Shown one piece after another: positions 59,701 to 64,000 of a DNA stretch of 64,000 bases. Both the position numbers and the translations under genes were made by a program. The notes under the pieces were generated by a model, which worked only from the letters and a program-made list of their open reading frames with translations, was not told the DNA's origin and ran no database searches. This DNA is from Streptomyces sp. SID12501 (GTDB lineage: Bacteria; Actinomycetota; Actinomycetes; Streptomycetales; Streptomycetaceae), in contig NZ_JAAGLU010000015.1 in assembly GCF_010550245.1 (NCBI RefSeq), positions 1 through 64,000 on the forward strand, read 5' to 3'. Position 1 is the stretch's first letter. Each line of letters starts with the position of its first letter.

Positions 59701-61912
59701 ACGCCCACCGGTCCACCTTGGCCAGGGGGGTGCTGGTCTGCCCCGACAGGGCGCAGGCGTGCCGGTCGCCGGTCCCCGCCTTCGAGTCGTACGGGGTCAG
59801 AGAGGCCCCCTGAACCCGCTGGGTGCAGGAGGTCACCTGGGTGATCAGCTTGCGGGACCAGAAGGTCGGCGAAGGATTCGTGCAGTCGCCCGAGTCACCG
59901 CAGTACAGGTCGGCGGGGGTGTCGTACCAGACGTAGTTCTCCGACCAGTTGCCGGAGGTGAAGTGGTCCGAGGTGCACTTGGCCTCGGACTCCAGGCACC
60001 GCTCGTCCGCGGTGAAGGTCATCCGGGCCAGCGGCTCGGCGGTGTAGAGGGTGTCGGAGCGCTGTCCGTAGTCGATGCGCTTGAGGAATCCGCCGCGCTC
60101 GTAGGCTACGGGGTTGTCGAAGTCGAAGGCCTTGGCGTAGTGGTTGGTCTCCGACTCCCACCACAGGGACATGGCGTTGCCGTTGACGTCGACGACGTAG
60201 TCCAGGTTCCACTTCCAGGCCTGGTCCTGGAAGGAGTTCTTGAACGTGGCGTTGTAGCCGGGCTCTCCGTCGTGGTTGGAGGCGACCGGCACGGTGAACA
60301 CCGAGTCGGTGGTGCCCTTCCCGGACGCCCAGCCGGGAAGGTGGTTCAGCCCGTAGTAGTACTGGGTGCCCGCGGTGTCGGTGATGCGCCAGTACTCGCC
60401 GTCGTCGTCCCCGTTGGCCAGCGCGGTGTTCGTCAGCAGCTCGATCTTGGTGTTGTCACCGTTCGCGGTCCGCCACGCTCCGGACTGGTAGACCAGTTCG
60501 GTGGTCGTCCCGTTGAGGGTGAGCGTCGCGTTCTTGGTGCCGTAGCACAGGTCGGCGGACGTCTTGCCCTTGTTGTTGGCTCCCGTGGTCGCGTCCAGCA
60601 TGCACGAGGTGTACGTCCGGCTGATGCTGCCCGGGTCCCAGGACCAGCCCTCGCCGATCCCGGACGCCTGGTTGTTGGTCGAGGAGGTCTTGCCGTCCAC
60701 CGACTGGGAGTTGTACGAGAAGGCCACGTTCGGCGTCGGCCCGTTCGGCACCGTCGGACCGGCCAGCGGATACGAGTAGGTGAACGCGCCCGAGGAGGAC
60801 CCCGCCGACCACGAACCGGACGCGGGCAACGGGGTCGCGGCGAAGTCACCGCCCGCGCCGGCCCCGTCGGAGCTGCCCATCAGCACACCCGAACCAGACG
60901 AGCCGCTCGCGATGGTGCGGATGCCGGAGTCGGCGCCGTCGTCCGCGGGGGTGGTGTACACGGCGTTGGACACCGAGCCCGTACCGGTCGCGGCGGCCGT
61001 CGTCGCCGTGGACGTGGTGGCGGTCGGGTCGGCCACCAGCGCCTCGACGTCCACCGTGACGTGGACCGTCGGCGCGAGGTCGGTGCCCGCCTTCTCGGTG
61101 GTGGTGCTCTCCCCGCTGTCCTCGTCGACGGTCGTGTCGGTGACGGTGGTGGCGACCTCGTCGTACACCACCTCGGTGGGCACGGCGGTCGGCTCCGAAC
61201 AGCCCTCCACGTCGGGGGTGGTCAGGAAGCAGGACGGGTACATCCAGAAGTCCAGGCGGTCCATCCACTCCGCGCCGTAGTTCTGCGAGAAGTCCGCGGC
61301 GTCCAGCGCGATGACGGCCTCGCCCGTCGCGGTGGCCGGCGGCGCGACCTCCAGGACCACACCCTCCACACCGGCGGCGTCCGCCTCAGCGTCCGAGGCC
61401 ATCGACACCGCCCAGTTGCCCTCAAGGGCTGTCGCCTCCGCGGAGGTCGCGTCCGCCGGCGCGCCGATCTCGACCGGGACCGTGCCGTCCGTGGCGGTGA
61501 CCTTCACCAGCTCCCCGGCCTCCAGACCGGTCAGGCTGGCCGCGGCCGAACCACCCTCGATGGGTTCGGTGTACAGGGCCTGGAAGTCGTCGACCTCGGT
61601 GGAGGTCACCGCCTCCAGAGACTCGAGTGAAGCCGTCTTGGTGCCGTCCTCGGCCAGCGCGTCGGCCTCGGGCAGCTCCACCAGGTCCACGCCGGTACGG
61701 GCGTCGTCCTTGGGCGGCAGGGCGTAGGCCACCGGCGAGGCTCCCAGCATCAGCGCCAGGAACAGACCGGTCACCACCGCCAGCCGGGCCCGCGCACGAC
61801 GCGCCCGCGTCTTTCTCAACGCCCCGCGCCCACACCAGGAAGCACTGCGCACCGCCGACCCCGCCCTCTCGACCCACGCAATCCCGGAATCCCGAAACAC
61901 CATCGACAGCAC
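53750..61912 (-). CDS. RHS-repeat polymorphic toxin with ricin-type lectin, Hint and nuclease tip
   Basis: A 2720-residue exported toxin. A signal/TM segment lies at ~44-64 (RLAVVTGLFLALMLGASPVA). RHS/YD repeats dominate ~330-2230 (YDALGRV-like YDGLGRTTTITPV, YTYDARGDQTGVTDSAGN). A ricin-B-type lectin insert sits at ~1932-2070 (GLCMDLSSASTTAGTAIQMW, WTVTSAGGLKYAATSMCLV). The RHS core signature is HLGAREYDPSTGRFLSADP (~2200). A Lys/Ala-rich helix follows (~2330-2420), then Hint (~2440-2597, PGTQVLLADG ... VLVHN). The tip (~2598-2720) has KFDGFDAANGVMIDRKVSV, recalling Tox-REase-5 nucleases. MLSM at 61912 is accepted; an ATG three codons in is possible. Confidence 0.9.
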   Translation of the reverse strand: MLSMVFRDSGIAWVERAGSAVRSASWCGRGALRKTRARRARARLAVVTGLFLALMLGASPVAYALPPKDDARTGVDLVELPEADALAEDGTKTASLESLEAVTSTEVDDFQALYTEPIEGGSAAASLTGLEAGELVKVTATDGTVPVEIGAPADATSAEATALEGNWAVSMASDAEADAAGVEGVVLEVAPPATATGEAVIALDAADFSQNYGAEWMDRLDFWMYPSCFLTTPDVEGCSEPTAVPTEVVYDEVATTVTDTTVDEDSGESTTTEKAGTDLAPTVHVTVDVEALVADPTATTSTATTAAATGTGSVSNAVYTTPADDGADSGIRTIASGSSGSGVLMGSSDGAGAGGDFAATPLPASGSWSAGSSSGAFTYSYPLAGPTVPNGPTPNVAFSYNSQSVDGKTSSTNNQASGIGEGWSWDPGSISRTYTSCMLDATTGANNKGKTSADLCYGTKNATLTLNGTTTELVYQSGAWRTANGDNTKIELLTNTALANGDDDGEYWRITDTAGTQYYYGLNHLPGWASGKGTTDSVFTVPVASNHDGEPGYNATFKNSFQDQAWKWNLDYVVDVNGNAMSLWWESETNHYAKAFDFDNPVAYERGGFLKRIDYGQRSDTLYTAEPLARMTFTADERCLESEAKCTSDHFTSGNWSENYVWYDTPADLYCGDSGDCTNPSPTFWSRKLITQVTSCTQRVQGASLTPYDSKAGTGDRHACALSGQTSTPLAKVDRWALKQSFPWDKTGHYTALWLESVTRTGYGVDGSTETLNPVSFHSKLLPNRIPTSSTDKSSTFARLRIDTVISEYGGETQVTYSTPEGACDSGTGFPDPDENHLLCYPVYWHADPELADQKISWFQKYVVDMVVEMPNMTGVEDKTTSYAYTTFDDAVDGALWSYNRAEGSRKKTRTWDQWRGYPRVTVTVGSDITGSKATKTATRYFRGMSDDLYVSGSGTSAVWKTRDITMYDADGTIKADKEPYAGMVAEAIVYADGSSAAGWVSRTVNIPDDPTVLATRVRGVADTDTSRVITDDPDLYAWRVTLGTTKTVTRSSGKGDDSSELRTVSTQTAYDSTYGLPTKVVSHGDLAVTGDESCTYTTYVNDTTLNLIGLVSSTISVTGTSCATSLSSSTASTLLSASKMAYDGASAASTGQTLTKGQVTKVWDPTATGTAWNSVPASTTVYDDYGRVTSSKDYQENPDTITFTPPKGQVYSVTSTNAKTQSSTSTLDPGRGVGLTEKDANDNISYVAYDPLGRVCAGWEAGTTPNTTYGPVCEEDLPVGDDGETARTWDEQSTGRPNATFVYNTDPKKPVSVVTSGLKDDGTYTDTTVIYDGLGRVRQEQTGAVGGKGRLITDTLYNANGQIRSTNNAYYTDGVPDTSVFAPKSTSTVPNATQYSYDGLGRTTTITPVYNSYVQDGTPDPDDGTKTQNRTTTYLYGLDYTTVVQPTGSASSRTWVDTLGRTSRMDTFSSKSAAASNSFTASDFTSTRYTYDARGDQTGVTDSAGNVWTTTYNAIGQPVTSTDPDTGTTTLTYDTLGRVATSKNQAGFTTKTSYDVLDRPLLIEDNSTGTDLLSYTYDDTTVANGVGQLARATRYTDGKAYTTSVGGYTLDGNPTSKTLTLPAVASGLLSTAEGFATTYTTKYAYTESGQLASYTTPAMGGLPEEKVIVRYNADGLPVSTSGTDWYTSQTSYSVYGEVLRTTTGEQGSRVWTTNLFDEATGQAETTLVDRESTSDATSGLTGHRVNARTYAYDLSGNITNTADTYAAVVDRQCFTYDGIGQLTEAWTTQRTECTVPVATDGTVNVTADNAGYWQSYRYDELGNRKTLNTHNAKVSFLLDGSVNTAADSTTSYVYGIKDTTKGSGLAQPHTLTSMESVYTNAANTKVTAASTLKYDELGQTTTRTIGGDAQGITWTWDGKAQTVTGFGATGKGAYTSGLNSGLCMDLSSASTTAGTAIQMWPCNSSKAEQFRVEDAVTTDTTAKGALQVAGVCVQPAGKAVVAGTAVVVAACDDTAAQQWTVTSAGGLKYAATSMCLVSPSNSTTSGVDLVLGTCDGSTSQAWNPADKTSYVYDAFGSRIISTTANDRTLYLDDTTLSLRSTGAVNYVERSYAQPGAPTVMRRGTGETNLYALVTDHHGTPMAEIKLTTGNQTNFSRLDPYGNERTESSNFRAHTGYVGGTDDNTTGLTHLGAREYDPSTGRFLSADPVLDLTDPLQANGYNYANNNPVTHADPTGLTSTASTFDAAEAALDAQIAAQEKILSGSVADIVRTYGWALFKEFIGWDDVMGCFTQGDLWACGSLLVDAIPWTKVFKLAYKVAKVVGRIISGIKALNKAKDVARKTIASLKAAKAAIKRAKAEAKRKAAEALKKAKEKALAAKAAAKKKTGTGSKGTAGKAEHTKASAAAKSNDAKKAKDNHADGGDSTDADDSGSSGDSGSGGSCPTPHSFLPGTQVLLADGTTKNIEDVENGDQLAANDPETSTTSGTETAAATMTTYDDKDFTVLTVKAADGTTSKLTTTDTHPFWVTDPAAAPTDGTWVEGGHLTSGQWLQTSAGTHVQITAISRYTKTQVTHDLTVSNVHTYYVLAGAAPVLVHNCDGDVSWVNENANMSSAARAYDAGAAGSRAGVAPALQYYKAGGNSLSQIKFDGFDAANGVMIDRKVSVTTFNKTYRQAMNQSLALEQNGFTGRWEVPTEAQAARARKVLGNLLITNIRVRVVP

Positions 61913-62378
61913 GGTGATTGGGCAGGCGGCGTCACAACATGATTGATATGAGCGCGATTTCTACATGCCGCGAGGATCTCCGGTCAATACCGACCGGCAT
62001 TTATAACGAATAGACAACGGTGCAATTGGTTCGGCGAAGGAAAAAGAACTCAACCATGCACAGCATGGGGTTATTCTCTCGCAAGATCACAACCCAAGAG
62101 AAACTATTCATTTGGCATACGAGAGGTAAAACAGGGGTAACTTGACCTGAACATTGACCCGCCTCGTCACGTTACGTCCGATCCTCTCTGCAGCGCGGCA
62201 TACACCGGTCGGCCACGCAAGGCGTTTATCTCTTCCGATTCCGGAGGCACAGAATCCGCACAGTGTTTGACGCATCCCGGAAAGCCATTCCCGGGAGGGG
62301 TGATACTTCCCCAGCGATCCTCTTGCCCGTGGTGTGTCCGAAAACGGCTGGAGAGGAATTCGGGGCGGAGTCAGAGAT
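61913..62378. other. 466-base divergent promoter region
   Basis: An AT-rich region between the RHS gene and the divergent secreted protein. TATAAC at 62002-62007 could serve a plus-strand promoter. CCGGTC-AATACC-GACCGG (61980-61997) is a perfect dyad and may be an operator. No gene is visible. Confidence 0.5.
61980..61997. promoter_or_regulatory. Dyad CCGGTC-N6-GACCGG
   Basis: A perfect 6-bp inverted repeat with a 6-base spacer, immediately upstream of a TATAAC element in the divergent region. It could bind a shared regulator of the RHS gene and its partner. Confidence 0.4.
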
Positions 62379-64000
62379 ATGCGCGAGGGGACGGGAAACA
62401 CCGTGGACGAGGAACCGACCAAGAGAGCCGGCCACCGGCGAACGAAGCCACTCGTGGCACTCGTCGCCGCGGTCGCGGCGACCGCTCTGGGCCTGGCCCT
62501 GCTGGAATCCGGCTTCGGCTTCGGCACTCCCGGGTCGGGACCGGAAAAGCCCGCCGCCAAGGTGAGGCCGGTGGACGAGGACACCGCGCAGGACAAGGCC
62601 CGTGCCACCGGTACGAAGGTCGAGGTGACCGCGCTGCGCGACGAGTCGTCCACCACCTACGCCAACCCCGACGGAACCTTCACCCTCACCACCCACGCCC
62701 AGCCCATACGCGCCAGGAACGCCGACGGGCAGTGGCAGGACATCGACACCAGCCTGGTCGCCACCGAGCAGGGCTGGACCACCACCGCCTCCCCCACCCC
62801 TGTCACCTTCTCCTCGGGTGGTCCCGGCAACTCCGGCGACACCGGTGGCGCGGTCAAGTCGGGTCTGCGCCAGGCCGGTTACGCGAGTGCACGGCAGGCG
62901 ACCTACTCCGGTCCGCAGCAGGCCGCGTACACCGCCGCCGGCGACGACAACGAGTCGGGCACCGGGTCCACCGAGGAGGACCCGGCGACCCCCACCATCC
63001 CGAGCACGTGGTCGGACCTGGTCACCCTCACGACCGGCGGACACGACCTGACCGTGTCCTGGCCCGGCGCCCTGCCCGAGCCCGTCATCACCGACGCCCA
63101 GGCCCTCTACCGGGACGTCCTTCCCGACGTGGACCTCCTGCTGACCGCCCGCGACACCGGCTTCTCCCACGTACTGATCGTCCACACCCCCGAGGCAGCG
63201 GCCGCCGAGGCGCTGACCGAGCTCACCTACCGGCTCACCTCCCCCGACCTCACCTTCCAGATCGACCCGGCCACCGACACCGTCACCGCCCACACCTCCG
63301 ACGGCACCGAGGTCGCGGTCTCCCCCACCCCCCTGATGTGGGACTCCGCCGGGACCCCCGACGTCACGATCGGCGACGACCCCGAGCCCACGGACGAGAA
63401 CACCGGGAGCCCCGAGGCCGACCCCAGCGCGTCGGCCTCGGAGGAGTCGGACGAGGAGACCATCACCGAGAGCGAGAACGACGAGGCCGTCACCCCGGAG
63501 GAGACCAACCCGGACAACGGATCGACGTCCGCCACCGCTTCCCCCGACACCAGCACGGGCGACGACACCGAGACCGGCAGCGAGACCGCCAGTGCCGAGC
63601 CCGCGAGCTTCACCCGCGCGGCCCCGGCCGGTTTGTCCACAACCGACACCCTGGCCCTGCAAGGTCTGGCCGGTCCCGTCCCCGGCACCCACGCCGCCAC
63701 CGCCCAGGCCCTGTTGACCGACGGCGCCTACCTCACCGTCCGGGCGGACACCAAACTCCTCACCGCCGCCGGCACCACGTACCCGGTCTTCATCGACCCG
63801 TCCGTCTCCGGCGTCACCGACGCCTGGACCACCGCCTACAAGAGGTACCCCTCCTCCAGCTTCTTCGACGGCGCGAACTACAACACGGGCACCACCGAGG
63901 CCCGCGTCGGCTACGAGTCCGACACGTGGGGCACCGCCCGCTCGTTCTTCCGGCTCAAACTCAACAAGAAGATCAAGGGAGCCACCGTCAGGTCCGCCAC
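62379..64000 (+). CDS. Large exported protein divergent from RHS toxin (3' partial)
   Basis: A frame open to the window edge; about 540 residues are visible. Basic KRAGHRRTK precedes a transmembrane/signal helix (PLVALVAAVAATALGLALLE, ~20-40). Then come TYANPDGTFTLTTHAQPIRA, the motif DGQWQDIDTSL and WSDLVTLTTGGHDLTVSWPG with LPDVDLLLTARDTGFSHVLI. This pattern begins many large actinobacterial exported proteins that carry LamG or RHS-associated modules further on. A Ser/Asp/Glu/Thr-rich linker covers ~330-415. Both the ATG at 62379 (GGAG eight bases before) and GTG 62403 are possible starts. It probably acts at the cell surface with the RHS protein. Confidence 0.82.
   Translation, partial: MREGTGNTVDEEPTKRAGHRRTKPLVALVAAVAATALGLALLESGFGFGTPGSGPEKPAAKVRPVDEDTAQDKARATGTKVEVTALRDESSTTYANPDGTFTLTTHAQPIRARNADGQWQDIDTSLVATEQGWTTTASPTPVTFSSGGPGNSGDTGGAVKSGLRQAGYASARQATYSGPQQAAYTAAGDDNESGTGSTEEDPATPTIPSTWSDLVTLTTGGHDLTVSWPGALPEPVITDAQALYRDVLPDVDLLLTARDTGFSHVLIVHTPEAAAAEALTELTYRLTSPDLTFQIDPATDTVTAHTSDGTEVAVSPTPLMWDSAGTPDVTIGDDPEPTDENTGSPEADPSASASEESDEETITESENDEAVTPEETNPDNGSTSATASPDTSTGDDTETGSETASAEPASFTRAAPAGLSTTDTLALQGLAGPVPGTHAATAQALLTDGAYLTVRADTKLLTAAGTTYPVFIDPSVSGVTDAWTTAYKRYPSSSFFDGANYNTGTTEARVGYESDTWGTARSFFRLKLNKKIKGATVRSA

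Noticed and set aside
54494..61630. Two very long plus-strand frames (1156 and 989 codons) antisense to the RHS gene
   Set aside because: They mirror RHS repeats and contain Gly/Arg/Val runs only. The RHS, ricin and Hint motifs on the minus strand establish the true frame.

Overview
The window comes from a high-GC filamentous actinomycete, almost certainly Streptomyces or a close relative. The evidence is the GC-saturated third codon positions, frequent GTG starts, translationally coupled ATGA/GTGA gene junctions, WhiJ-type DUF5753/DUF397 regulator pairs, ALF-repeat and RHS polymorphic toxins with Hint domains, and a family 2 encapsulin. I see no rRNA, tRNA or CRISPR array. The content is mostly accessory: conflict and signalling systems plus one nitrogen-metabolism cluster.

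Layout. 1-3.2 kb: 3' part of an ALF-repeat/Hint polymorphic toxin gene with its immunity gene and a terminator. 3.3-4.1 kb: a decayed transposase and a perfect 15-bp inverted repeat. 4.1-6.1 kb: anti-sigma-type ATPase, XRE/DUF5753 regulator and DUF397 protein (WhiJ-like cassette). 6.2-9.1 kb: two small hypothetical genes, then an ArsR-type regulator coupled to an MFS exporter. 9.3-13.7 kb: PAS-GAF-SpoIIE phosphatase, SRPBCC protein, HIBADH-type dehydrogenase, lipoprotein and a broken DUF397 gene. 13.9-21.6 kb (minus strand): type III glutamine synthetase-like enzyme, three glxBCD-like glutamate-synthase-domain subunits, a sarcosine-oxidase-type flavoenzyme, an XRE-cupin regulator and an ammonium transporter. 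Together they read as a possible methylamine / N-methylglutamate pathway. 21.7-25.6 kb: family 2A encapsulin shell, its cysteine desulfurase cargo and a divergent LysR regulator.

25.8-45.8 kb is the most striking block. A CHAT protease is coupled to a ParS/MbcA-like antitoxin and a RES toxin, followed by a macro-domain protein. Then comes a tightly coupled operon of 11 genes: a small protein, vWA, PP2C phosphatase, kinase, NrdG-like radical SAM enzyme, coiled-coil protein, ClpB-like AAA+ protein, reduced Hsp70-like protein, zinc-ribbon TRAFAC GTPase, GAP1-type protein and a membrane TRAFAC GTPase. It has the architecture of a multi-component NTP-dependent conflict or self/stress-sensing system with a protease and NAD-targeting effector arm next to it.

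45.8-48.4 kb: decayed pieces (an HTH fragment and a 507-bp near-copy of part of the downstream RHS gene) and a DUF234-type ATPase. 48.4-50.3 kb: a second WhiJ-like cassette. 50.3-53.2 kb: two paralogous lipoproteins, a truncated third and a secreted Ig-like protein. 53.5-61.9 kb: a 2720-residue RHS/ricin/Hint toxin with a Tox-REase-5-like C-terminus and a coupled immunity gene. 62.4-64 kb: the 5' part of a divergent large secreted protein of the kind that accompanies RHS proteins.
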